DNA from: Acidovorax sp. GW101-3H11
Lineage (GTDB): Bacteria; Pseudomonadota; Gammaproteobacteria; Burkholderiales; Burkholderiaceae_C
Length of the DNA stretch: 64,000 nt
NCBI RefSeq assembly: GCF_001633105.1
Contig: NZ_LUKZ01000002.1
Span: forward strand, 30,007 to 94,006
Direction: 5' to 3'
The first letter of the stretch is position 1. Each line of letters begins with the position of its first letter. The position numbers were made by a program, and so were the translations under genes. Positions 35,901 through 42,537 of this stretch are shown piece by piece. Under the pieces are notes generated by a model, which did no database searches, was not told the origin of the DNA, and saw only the letters and a program-made list of their open reading frames with translations.

Positions 35901-36214
35901 CGGCCGGGGGCTTCCATGCGCCCGTGTTCACCGTGGCGTGGCCCACGGGCGAGTTCGGCGCCATGGGGCTCGAAGGCGCCGTGCGCCTGGGCTTTCGCAA
36001 GGAGCTGGAGGCGCTGCCCGAGGGCGCCGAGCGCGACGCGCTGTTTGCCAAGCTGCTCGCCAAGTCGTACGCCAATGGGGAGGCGATGCACATGGCGGCC
36101 ACGCTGGAGATCGATGCGGTGATCGACCCGGCCGACACGCGCGCGTGGCTGGCGCGGGGGCTGGCGTCGGCGCAGGTGGCGCCGCAGGGGCACCGTTTCA
36201 TCGATACGTGGTGA
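32927..36214 (+). CDS. Three-domain biotin-dependent acyl-CoA carboxylase
   Basis: 1095 residues in one chain. Biotin carboxylase (about 1-455) has IKAIGGGGGRGMRAV and FIECNPRLQVEHTITEEVTG. The biotinyl domain (about 490-560) has the biotin lysine K527 in LEAMKMEHV. The carboxyltransferase (about 575-1095) has GGRTARENIADLCDNGSFIEYG and DTPGFMVGPEVEA. It carboxylates an acyl-CoA using ATP and bicarbonate. The fused order BC-BCCP-CT differs from the four-subunit AccABCD. The linker at about residues 463-486 is encoded by an AT-rich repeat copy. Substrate is probably the product of the ligase upstream; acetyl-, propionyl- or another acyl-CoA cannot be told apart. Confidence 0.9.
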   Translation: MPSSVLFTKVLVANRGEIALRTVRALHDLGVASVAVYADDDAASPHVQAASAAVALGATGPAAYLDGARLVAIAQAQGCDAVHPGYGFLSERADFARACAEAGLRFIGPTPAQLALFGDKAQARALAQQQGVPLMPGTQAAVTLEEAQAFFAQHAHAGIVIKAIGGGGGRGMRAVASADDVPAAYARCRSEAQAAFGVDGVYVERLMGNARHIEVQVLGDGRAVIALGERECTLQRRFQKVVEIAPSPSLPGALRERITTAALSMARAVDYQGLGTFEFLVDLASNDLPFVFIECNPRLQVEHTITEEVTGVDLVQAQIALAAGRRLQDIGLDPAAPPAVQGFAVQWRINAETLDAQGNATPGSGTLRRFDLPAGPGVRVDTHGAAGATPSPHYDTLLAKLIVHTRSPRFADALRRSQRALAECRIDGVATNLALLQALAARPEMESQQVHTRWLESVLSQLLGAIKNVAIEAYAERGEGQKTLNSSAPPPAGAVLAPMPARVVQLSVAEGDVVAAGAELAVLEAMKMEHVLLTPHAGRVGALLAVAGGYVAQGQPLLVLDAMDDAAGVEVQGSAANDPDHIRADLQRVIDRHAFTFDAARPEAIAKRHAQGGRTARENIADLCDNGSFIEYGALAIAAQARRRSKEDLIANTPADGMVTGIGGINGALFGDEKSRAVVMSYDATVLAGTQGARNHAKTDRMLGIALAQKLPVVLFAEGGGGRPGDTDMPIVAGLHVHTFASYAALSGQVPVIGIAAGRCFAGNAALLGCSDVIIATRGSNIGMGGPAMIEGGGLGVFKPEQIGPSRVQHANGVIDVLVDDEAGAVQAARHYLSFFQGRTPEWSAPDQRLLRAVVPENRLRVYDTRTAMAGLVDDASLLPLRTGFGAGIHTALARIEGRPVGLLANNPQHLGGAIDADAADKGARFMQLCNAHGLPIVSLVDTPGFMVGPEVEATAQVRHVSRLFVTAASLRVPTFSVVLRKGYGLGAMGMTAGGFHAPVFTVAWPTGEFGAMGLEGAVRLGFRKELEALPEGAERDALFAKLLAKSYANGEAMHMAATLEIDAVIDPADTRAWLARGLASAQVAPQGHRFIDTW
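34315..34382 (+). repeat. AT-rich dispersed repeat inserted in frame in the carboxylase gene
   Basis: GGTGCTATTAAAAATGTAGCT, then GGCATATGC, GAGCGCGGAG, then AAGGCCAAAAAACCTTAAATT carries all the blocks of the family. It encodes GAIKNVAIEAYAERGEGQKT at the junction of the biotin carboxylase and biotinyl domains, without breaking the frame. Base composition is sharply lower in GC than the flanking codons. Confidence 0.75.
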
Positions 36215-36253
36215 TAAGCTGGCCCGCTGATTTGTTCAACGGAGAGACTGCCC

Positions 36254-37390
36254 ATGCCCGGCCTTTTGCCCGATATCGACCCCGATGGCCTGCTCGAATT
36301 CTCGGTGGTCTACACCGACCGCGCGCTCAACCACATGTCCAAGCGCTTCACCGGCGTGATGCAGGGCATCCTGGCGACGCTGAAAGAGGTCTACCACGCC
36401 CACACCGCCGTGCTGGTGCCCGGCAGCGGCACCTTTGGCATGGAGGCCGTGGCGCGCCAGTTTGCCAACAAGCAGAAGGTGCTCATCGTGCGCAACGGCT
36501 GGTTCAGCTACCGCTGGAGCCAGATTTTTGATGCCGACACCGGCCTGGGCGGCGGCGCGGTGGTGTGCAAGGCGCGCCGCCAGGGCGATGGCCCGCAGGC
36601 ACCCTGGGCACCGTGCCCGGCCGGGGAGGTGGCGGCCACCATCCGTGCCGAAAAACCCAAGGTGGTGTTCGCGCCGCACGTGGAGACGGCCAGCGGCATC
36701 ATCCTGTCGGACGACTACATCCGCACGCTGACGGCCGCTGCCCATGAGGTGGGTGCGCTGTTTGTGCTCGACTGCATTGCCTCGGGTGCGATGTGGGTGG
36801 ACATGCAGGCCACCGGCGTGGACGTGCTCATCAGCGCGCCGCAAAAGGGCTGGAGCGGCTCGCCCTGCTGCGCCATGGTGATGCTGAGTGAACGAGCGCG
36901 CGAGGCCATCGAAGGCACCACGAGCAGCAGCTTCTCGTGCGACCTCAAGAAGTGGATGCAGATCGCCGAGGGCTACGAAAAGGGCCAGCACGCCTACCAC
37001 ACCACCATGCCCACCGATGCGCTGGTGCGCCTGTCCGAGGTGATGACCGAGACGCGCGCCTACGGCTTTGCCAAGGTGCGTGAAGAGCAGATGGAGCTGG
37101 GTGCCAAGGTGCGCGCGCTGCTCGAATCGCGCGGCTTCCCCAGCGTAGCCGCAGAGGGCTGGAAGGCGCCTGGCGTGGTGGTGAGCTACACCACCGATCC
37201 CGGCATCCAGAACGGCAAGAAGTTCCTGGAGGTGGGGCTGCAGACCGCTGCGGGCGTGCCGCTGCAGTGCGACGAAGGGCCTGAGTTCAAGACCTTCCGC
37301 ATTGGCCTGTTTGGCTTGGAGAAGTGGCACAACGTGGACCGCAGCGTGGGCCATCTGTCGAAGGCGCTGGACAAGGTGGTGGTCGGATGA
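36254..37390 (+). CDS. Class V aminotransferase (alanine-glyoxylate / serine-pyruvate type)
   Basis: 378 residues. This is a fold-type I PLP enzyme with the cofactor lysine K198 in LISAPQKGWSGSPCCAMVML and the Asp of LFVLDCIASGAMWVDM. The N-terminal HTAVLVPGSGTFGMEAVARQF is typical of alanine-glyoxylate, serine-pyruvate and serine-glyoxylate aminotransferases. The amino donor and acceptor cannot be fixed from sequence. The start is 11 nt after GGAGAG. Its TGA overlaps the ATG of the restriction endonuclease gene. Confidence 0.85.
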   Translation: MPGLLPDIDPDGLLEFSVVYTDRALNHMSKRFTGVMQGILATLKEVYHAHTAVLVPGSGTFGMEAVARQFANKQKVLIVRNGWFSYRWSQIFDADTGLGGGAVVCKARRQGDGPQAPWAPCPAGEVAATIRAEKPKVVFAPHVETASGIILSDDYIRTLTAAAHEVGALFVLDCIASGAMWVDMQATGVDVLISAPQKGWSGSPCCAMVMLSERAREAIEGTTSSSFSCDLKKWMQIAEGYEKGQHAYHTTMPTDALVRLSEVMTETRAYGFAKVREEQMELGAKVRALLESRGFPSVAAEGWKAPGVVVSYTTDPGIQNGKKFLEVGLQTAAGVPLQCDEGPEFKTFRIGLFGLEKWHNVDRSVGHLSKALDKVVVG

Positions 37391-38199
37391 CAGTGCGTCC
37401 TGTGTCTGCGGCTGTGCCGTTCGGGGCATTGCGGGAGAAGGGTTTCGATGTCCTCTTTCTCTCGCATGCGAGGCCTATTCTAGAAGGCGAGTTTTCCGAT
37501 GCGCTGCAGGAGTTGGAGCGTGTCCTGGGTGCCATCGAACTGCCGATCTCCGAGATCATCGGATCGGGAGGGGGGGAGACCCAGTTCACCCAGCGCCTGC
37601 GCAAGGCGCTTGCGCACCTCGGTTGGGAAAAGCACATCTTCGAGATCGGCAAGACCATAGACGGCGTGCCACGTGAGTCTACTTCGCACGAGGTCGATCA
37701 CGTCAAATATGGGAGCACAGGCGTTCTGGCTTTGGAAGTCGAATGGAACAACAAGGATCCGTTCTACGACCGCGATCTGGAGAACTTCAAGCGCTTGCAC
37801 GCCGAAGGTGCCATCAGCGTGGGCATCATCATCACGCGGGGCCGTTCATTGCAGGAAAGTCTCTGGGATGCCGTGCACCGCTTTGCCATGGAGCGCAGCA
37901 TCGACTCCATGGAGCAGCTGACGGAAAACGGCGTCACGCCCACACCCAAGCAGCGGGCCAATATCCTCAAGCGCGTGCAGCGTGTCAAAGACCCGGTGCC
38001 TCTTGCCATTGCTTGGACAGACAATTTTGTTTCCAACAAATTTGGTCAGGCTACCACGCATTGGGACAAGTTGATGCACCGGGTCGAGCGAGGTGTAGGC
38101 AATCCATGCCCGCTGCTGCTGATCGGGTTGCCCGCCTCAATCATTGCTTTTGATGCTGCTAAGGTTGAGCCGATGTCCGAGGAGGACGTGGTGGATTAG
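37387..38199 (+). CDS. BglII/BstYI-family type II restriction endonuclease
   Basis: 270 residues from ATG 37387, overlapping the aminotransferase stop. The stretch EVDHVK, then LALEVEWNNKDPFYDRDLENFKRLH is the conserved core of BglII/BstYI-like enzymes, with D104 and an E117-x-E119 pair as the likely metal ligands (BglII itself has D, E and Q). It should cut DNA at a palindrome, possibly with a GATC core as in BglII (AGATCT) and BstYI (RGATCY), but this is inference. GC content is visibly lower than in the flanks, suggesting acquisition. Its stop overlaps the stop of the convergent methyltransferase. Confidence 0.82.
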   Translation: MTVRPVSAAVPFGALREKGFDVLFLSHARPILEGEFSDALQELERVLGAIELPISEIIGSGGGETQFTQRLRKALAHLGWEKHIFEIGKTIDGVPRESTSHEVDHVKYGSTGVLALEVEWNNKDPFYDRDLENFKRLHAEGAISVGIIITRGRSLQESLWDAVHRFAMERSIDSMEQLTENGVTPTPKQRANILKRVQRVKDPVPLAIAWTDNFVSNKFGQATTHWDKLMHRVERGVGNPCPLLLIGLPASIIAFDAAKVEPMSEEDVVD

Positions 38200-38849
38200 G
38201 CGAGTGCTAGTTGCAGACCAGCGTCTGCCTGCGAGTGGTTGGTGTATGTGGGCCAGTCTGGTGTGTAGCTTTCGTCAGCTTGGTTGCCCCAGATTGCCCA
38301 ACCCTCGCGCCTGCCGCGGGCAAACATTTCCAGGTAAGGGCCTGGACTGCATGAGGTGATCAGCGGATATTGCTCATCGGGCTTGCGGGAGTGCTCGCGC
38401 TTGCGGGTGCTCATGATGTTGACTTGGGTGCGCCCCGGCTGTAGCGTGCGAGCGCCTTTCCCGCGTGTTCCAAAAAGCAGGATCTCGGTCACGTTGCGAA
38501 AGTAGAAACCGACTCCTCTGCCGTCTGGCCCGCCGTCTTTGCGAATTTTTTGCCAGATGATGTTCGACTTGTACTGGAAGCCCCAGGCCTGCATAACCGA
38601 GAGTCCTTCAGGCAGCAATGCATTGGGTACCCAAAGATAAAGATGCGCCGTGTCTGCGGCTGCCTCGGCCACTGGAAGCGCCTTGATGTCATCCAGCGTC
38701 AGGGTGCCATATCGGTTGAGTCGCTTATGTTCTGGCGCAACTTTTCCGGTGCGGTTCTGGAACTGCCAAGGAGGGTCCGCAAGAATCGTTTTGAATTTGC
38801 GCCCCGCAATGAAGCTCGAAAAATTCTGGGCGGCTGATTCTTGTGTCAT
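38196..38849 (-). CDS. MT-A70 family adenine-N6 DNA methyltransferase
   Basis: 217 residues from ATG 38849; a TTG at 38906 would add 19 residues, and neither has a good ribosome site. The catalytic motif DPPW (residues 25-28, in KTILADPPWQFQNRTG) defines MT-A70 enzymes that transfer methyl from SAM to adenine N6. Other family features are HLYLWVPNALLPEGL, WGFQYKSNIIWQKI and the C-terminal EMFARGRREGWAIWGNQ. It is most likely the protective partner of the endonuclease, with which it converges. MT-A70 genes also occur alone in phages, so the pairing needs a test. Confidence 0.85.
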   Translation of the reverse strand: MTQESAAQNFSSFIAGRKFKTILADPPWQFQNRTGKVAPEHKRLNRYGTLTLDDIKALPVAEAAADTAHLYLWVPNALLPEGLSVMQAWGFQYKSNIIWQKIRKDGGPDGRGVGFYFRNVTEILLFGTRGKGARTLQPGRTQVNIMSTRKREHSRKPDEQYPLITSCSPGPYLEMFARGRREGWAIWGNQADESYTPDWPTYTNHSQADAGLQLALA

Positions 38850-39032
38850 GACAGGAGGTTTCTTGGGGCGGTAAGCGAAATTACTGGATATAGATCCATG
38901 TGTCAACGCTCAGATAGGGCATGAACCATACCACCGCACCGATACCCCCGGACGGTAGTTGGCTGCTGCTTGAAACCCCTGCACTGGGGTCTGCGCCCGA
39001 GTGCTTTGTTGTTGCCGAGTGCGAGAACAGAC

Positions 39033-40538
39033 TCAAAACCTTGGCAACGCCGGATGCCTGATCTGCCCCCCCCGCACCAGCATCTTCCCGTACTCCGCAC
39101 ACCGATTCAACGTCGGAATCACCTTCCCGGGGTTCAACAACCCCGCCGGGTCGAACGCATGTTTCAGCCCGAACATCTGCGCGTTTTCCTCGGCGGTGAA
39201 CTGCACGCACATGCTGTTGAGTTTCTCCACGCCCACGCCATGTTCGCCCGTCACCGTGCCGCCCATGGCCACGCTGGTTTCCAGGATGTCGGCGCCAAAC
39301 AGCTCGCAGCGGTGCAGCTGGTCGGCGTCGTTCGCATCGAACAGGATGAGAGGGTGCAGGTTGCCGTCGCCCGCGTGGAACACGTTGGCGCAGCGTAGCT
39401 GGTACTTCTTTTCCATCTCCTGGATGGCGAGCAGGATGTCGGCCAGGCGCTTGCGCGGGATGGTCGAGTCCATGCACATGTAGTCGGGGCTGATGCGGCC
39501 GCTGGCGGGGAAGGCGTTCTTGCGGCCGCTCCAGAAGCGCAGGCGCTCGGCCTCGTCGCGGCTCACGCTGATGGCGGTGGCGCCTGCGGCGCGCAGCACC
39601 TCGCTCATGCGGCCGATCTCTTCTTCCACTTCCTCGGGCGTGCCGTCGCTCTCGCACAGCAGGATGGCTTCGGCCGTAAGGTCGTAGCCTGCGTGCACAA
39701 AGTCTTCGACGGCGGCGGTCATGGGCTTGTCCATCATTTCCAGCCCGGCGGGGATGATGCCCGCCGCGATCACGGCGGCCACGGCGTCGCCTGCTTTGCG
39801 CACGTCGTCAAAGCTGGCCATGATGCAGCGCGCCAGCTGGGGTTTGGGGATCAGGCGCACCGTCACTTCGGTGATCACGGCCAGCATGCCTTCGCTGCCG
39901 ATCACGGCGGCCAGCAGGTCGTAGCCGGGGCTGTCCAGCGCCTCGCTGCCAAACTCCACGGGCTCGCCTTCCACCGTGAAGCCCTTGACCTTGAGCACGT
40001 TGTGCACCGTGAGGCCGTACTTCAGGCAGTGCACGCCGCCCGAGTTCTCGGCCACGTTGCCGCCGATGGTGCAGGCGATCTGGCTGCTGGGGTCGGGGGC
40101 GTAGTACAGGTTGTGGGGGGCCGCCGCCTCGCTGATGGCCAGGTTGCGCACGCCACTCTGCACCACGGCCGTGCGGCTTTCGGGGCTCAGGTTCAGGATG
40201 CGGTTGAATTTGGCCAGCGACAGCGTGACGCCCATCGCGTGCGGCATGGCCCCGCCCGACAGGCCCGTGCCCGCGCCGCGCGCCACCACGGGCACCTGCA
40301 GCCGGTGGCAGGCGCGCAGCACGGCCTGCACTTCGTCATAGGTCTCGGGCAGGCACACCACCAGCGGGCGCTGGCGGTAGGCGGTGAGGCCGTCGCATTC
40401 ATACGGCGTGGTGTCTTCGCTGTGCCAGAGCAGGGCATGTGCGGGCACGGCCTGGCCCAGGGCCTGGACAACTTCGGCCTGGCGCGCGGCGCGCTCGGCC
40501 GGGGTGGGGCCCGCTGGGGCGGAAGAGGCGGTGTTCAT
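39033..40538 (-). CDS. glcD: FAD-linked oxidase, glycolate oxidase subunit GlcD-like
   Basis: 501 residues from ATG 40538. The N-terminal FAD-binding (PP-loop) domain shows RPLVVCLPETYDEVQAVLRAC, PVVARGAGTGLSGGAMP and CTIGGNVAENSGGVHCLKYG. The C-terminal FAD-oxidase domain ends in the GlcD-typical GLLNPGKVIPTLNRCAEYG. It oxidises a 2-hydroxy acid such as glycolate or D-lactate. The GlcE and GlcF subunits are not in this window, so it is either an orphan or a stand-alone D-2-hydroxyacid dehydrogenase. Confidence 0.85.
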   Translation of the reverse strand: MNTASSAPAGPTPAERAARQAEVVQALGQAVPAHALLWHSEDTTPYECDGLTAYRQRPLVVCLPETYDEVQAVLRACHRLQVPVVARGAGTGLSGGAMPHAMGVTLSLAKFNRILNLSPESRTAVVQSGVRNLAISEAAAPHNLYYAPDPSSQIACTIGGNVAENSGGVHCLKYGLTVHNVLKVKGFTVEGEPVEFGSEALDSPGYDLLAAVIGSEGMLAVITEVTVRLIPKPQLARCIMASFDDVRKAGDAVAAVIAAGIIPAGLEMMDKPMTAAVEDFVHAGYDLTAEAILLCESDGTPEEVEEEIGRMSEVLRAAGATAISVSRDEAERLRFWSGRKNAFPASGRISPDYMCMDSTIPRKRLADILLAIQEMEKKYQLRCANVFHAGDGNLHPLILFDANDADQLHRCELFGADILETSVAMGGTVTGEHGVGVEKLNSMCVQFTAEENAQMFGLKHAFDPAGLLNPGKVIPTLNRCAEYGKMLVRGGQIRHPALPRF

Positions 40539-40620
40539 GGCCGCCACTGTAGGGGATGGCCGGGCGCCCGGGCTTGAGCTTTTTTGCGCGCTGCCGTGAA
40601 AAATGCTGCAGCGGGCCTGA

Positions 40621-40690
40621 TTTGCTATAAATTGTGTAGCTATAACGGCATGCCTGTTGCGCGCAGAGGCCGGTTTTTGTTTGAATTTTT
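40621..40690 (+). repeat. AT-rich dispersed repeat between lysR and glcD
   Basis: TTTGCTATAAATTGTGTAGC, then GGCATGCC, GCGCGCAGAGGCC, then GGTTTTTGTTTGAATTTTT. It fills the 154-bp gap between the two minus-strand genes, directly after the lysR stop. Confidence 0.7.
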
Positions 40691-40692
40691 GC

Positions 40693-41598
40693 CTACGCCA
40701 TGGTCTTGCGCAGCCACTCGGCGAACGCGGCGCATTCCCACCGGTCCATGGTGCCGGTGCGCCAGCACAGGTAGTGCGCGTGGGGGCTGGGCGCATCGTG
40801 GGCAAACAGGCGCACCAGGGTGCCGTTTTCCAGCCAGGGCGCGCCGAGCTTGAGGCGCACCAGCGCCACGCCCATGCCCGCAGCGGCGGCGTCGCACATC
40901 AGGCCGATGTCGTTGAACTGCGATCCCTCGTTGGGCTCGGCCCAGTCCAGACCCGTGGCGGCAAACCAGGTGCGCCAGGGCTCCAGCGGGCTGCGCAGCA
41001 GGGGCACGCCCTCCAGGTCCTCGGGGCGGTCGAACGGGCCGTGTTCGCGCACGAAGGCGGGCGAGGCCAGGGGCGTGACTACGTCGCGGGCCAGCTCCAC
41101 ATGTTCCACATCGGCATAGTGGCCGGGGCCAAAGCGCACCATCAGGTCGGCGTCTTCGGCCACTACGTCCAAGAGCGGGATGGAGACCTGCAGCGCCAGG
41201 TCGATCTCGGGATACGCCTCGGTGAACTGGCGCAGGCGCGGGATGAGGATGGTGCGCGCAAATGTGGGCGTGACGGCCAGCTTGAGCCGCCGCCGCCCGG
41301 GTGCCGCCGCCTGGCCCGGAAAGCGCTGCAGCGCGGTGAGCCCTTCGCGCACATGGGCGAGGTAGGCGCTGCCCTCAGTGGTGAGCGAAAAATCCGCCCG
41401 GCCAAACAGCTGTACGCCCAGGATCTGCTCCAGCTGCTTGACGCGGTGGCTCACGGCGCTGGGCGTCACGCACAGCTCGTCGGCCGTCTGCGTCACGCTG
41501 CGCAGGCGGGCCAGCGCCTCAAACGTCAGCAGGCACTGGATGGGCGGGATGCGCCGGGCCGCGCTGCTGAGGAAGGACGACGGGAGTGCCGTGGCCAT
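40693..41598 (-). CDS. LysR family transcriptional regulator, GcvA-like
   Basis: 301 residues from ATG 41598. The winged helix-turn-helix is at about residues 20-78 (CLLTFEALARLRSVTQTADELCVTPSAVSHRVKQLEQILG). The effector domain follows, with VTPTFARTILIPRLRQF and the RFGPGHYADVEHVEL pattern typical of the GcvA/AmpR subgroup. The target is unknown; glcD downstream on the same strand or an unlinked glycine/serine gene are both possible. A gap of 20 nt separates it from purU upstream, so the two may share a message. Confidence 0.88.
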   Translation of the reverse strand: MATALPSSFLSSAARRIPPIQCLLTFEALARLRSVTQTADELCVTPSAVSHRVKQLEQILGVQLFGRADFSLTTEGSAYLAHVREGLTALQRFPGQAAAPGRRRLKLAVTPTFARTILIPRLRQFTEAYPEIDLALQVSIPLLDVVAEDADLMVRFGPGHYADVEHVELARDVVTPLASPAFVREHGPFDRPEDLEGVPLLRSPLEPWRTWFAATGLDWAEPNEGSQFNDIGLMCDAAAAGMGVALVRLKLGAPWLENGTLVRLFAHDAPSPHAHYLCWRTGTMDRWECAAFAEWLRKTMA

Positions 41599-41618
41599 GG
41601 GGCTGCGCAGAGTGAGTG

Positions 41619-42470
41619 CTAACGAAAGATGACGGTCTTGTGGCCGTTCAGGATCACGCGGTGCTCGCTGTGCCACTTCACGGCGCGGGCCAGCACCTGG
41701 CTTTCGGTGTCGCGGCCCCGGGCGGTGAGGTCTTCCACCGTGTCGGTGTGGTCGGCGCGCGCCACATCCTGTTCGATGATGGGGCCTTCGTCCAGGTCGG
41801 CTGTGACGTAGTGGGCGGTGGCGCCGATCAGCTTCACGCCCCGGTCATGCGCCTGGTAATAAGGCTTGGCGCCCTTGAAGCTGGGCAGGAAGCTGTGGTG
41901 GATGTTGATCGCCCGACCGGCCAACTTTTGACATAGGTCAAGAGAAAGTATCTGCATGTAACGCGCCAACACCACCAGTTCGGCCCCTTCGGCCTCGATA
42001 ATCTCGAACTGTTTTGCCTCGGCCTGGGCCTTGGTGGTGCCGGTGAGCGGGATGTGGTGGAACGGCACGTTGTAGCTGGCCGCGAGCTGGTAAAAGTCGC
42101 GGTGGTTGCTGATGATGGCGCGGATGTCGATGGGCAGCAGGCCCGATTTCCAGCGGAACAGCAGGTCGTTGAGGCAATGGCCTTCCTTGCTGACCATGAG
42201 CACGGTTTTCATGGGCGCGGCCGTGGCGTGCAGCGTCCAGCGCATCTGGTGGGGCTCGGCAAAGGCCGTCAGGCGGGACTTGAGGGTGGCGTGGTCGTGC
42301 TGGTCGCAGGCAAACTGCACCCGCATGAAGAACAGGCCGGTGGCGTGGTCGTTGTACTGCGCGGCTTCTTCGATGTTGCCGCCGTGCTCCAGCAGGAAGC
42401 CGGAGACAGCGTGCACCAGCCCCAGGCGGTCGGGGCAGGACAGGGTAAGGATGTAGGCGTTGGTCGTCAT
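41619..42470 (-). CDS. purU: Formyltetrahydrofolate deformylase
   Basis: 283 residues from ATG 42470 (MTTNAYILTLSCPDRLGLVHAVSGFLLEHGGNI). It hydrolyses 10-formyl-THF to formate and THF, balancing one-carbon units. An N-terminal ACT domain (about residues 5-85) is followed by a formyltransferase-type catalytic domain with the Asn-His pair in AINIHHSFLPSFKGAKPY and the catalytic Asp in AHYVTADLDEGPIIEQD. The start is divergent from the EAL protein gene with 67 bp between them. Confidence 0.93.
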   Translation of the reverse strand: MTTNAYILTLSCPDRLGLVHAVSGFLLEHGGNIEEAAQYNDHATGLFFMRVQFACDQHDHATLKSRLTAFAEPHQMRWTLHATAAPMKTVLMVSKEGHCLNDLLFRWKSGLLPIDIRAIISNHRDFYQLAASYNVPFHHIPLTGTTKAQAEAKQFEIIEAEGAELVVLARYMQILSLDLCQKLAGRAINIHHSFLPSFKGAKPYYQAHDRGVKLIGATAHYVTADLDEGPIIEQDVARADHTDTVEDLTARGRDTESQVLARAVKWHSEHRVILNGHKTVIFR

Positions 42471-42537
42471 AGCCGCGACATTGTCGCAGCAAGGGCCCGG
42501 CGCCGTGGAACCGTGTAAACACAAGCCAAGGAGTTCG

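Noticed and set aside
39033-40805. Longer frame upstream of glcD (starting near 40805)
   Set aside because: The extra part overlaps the lysR 3' end and the repeat; ATG 40538 begins the recognised protein.
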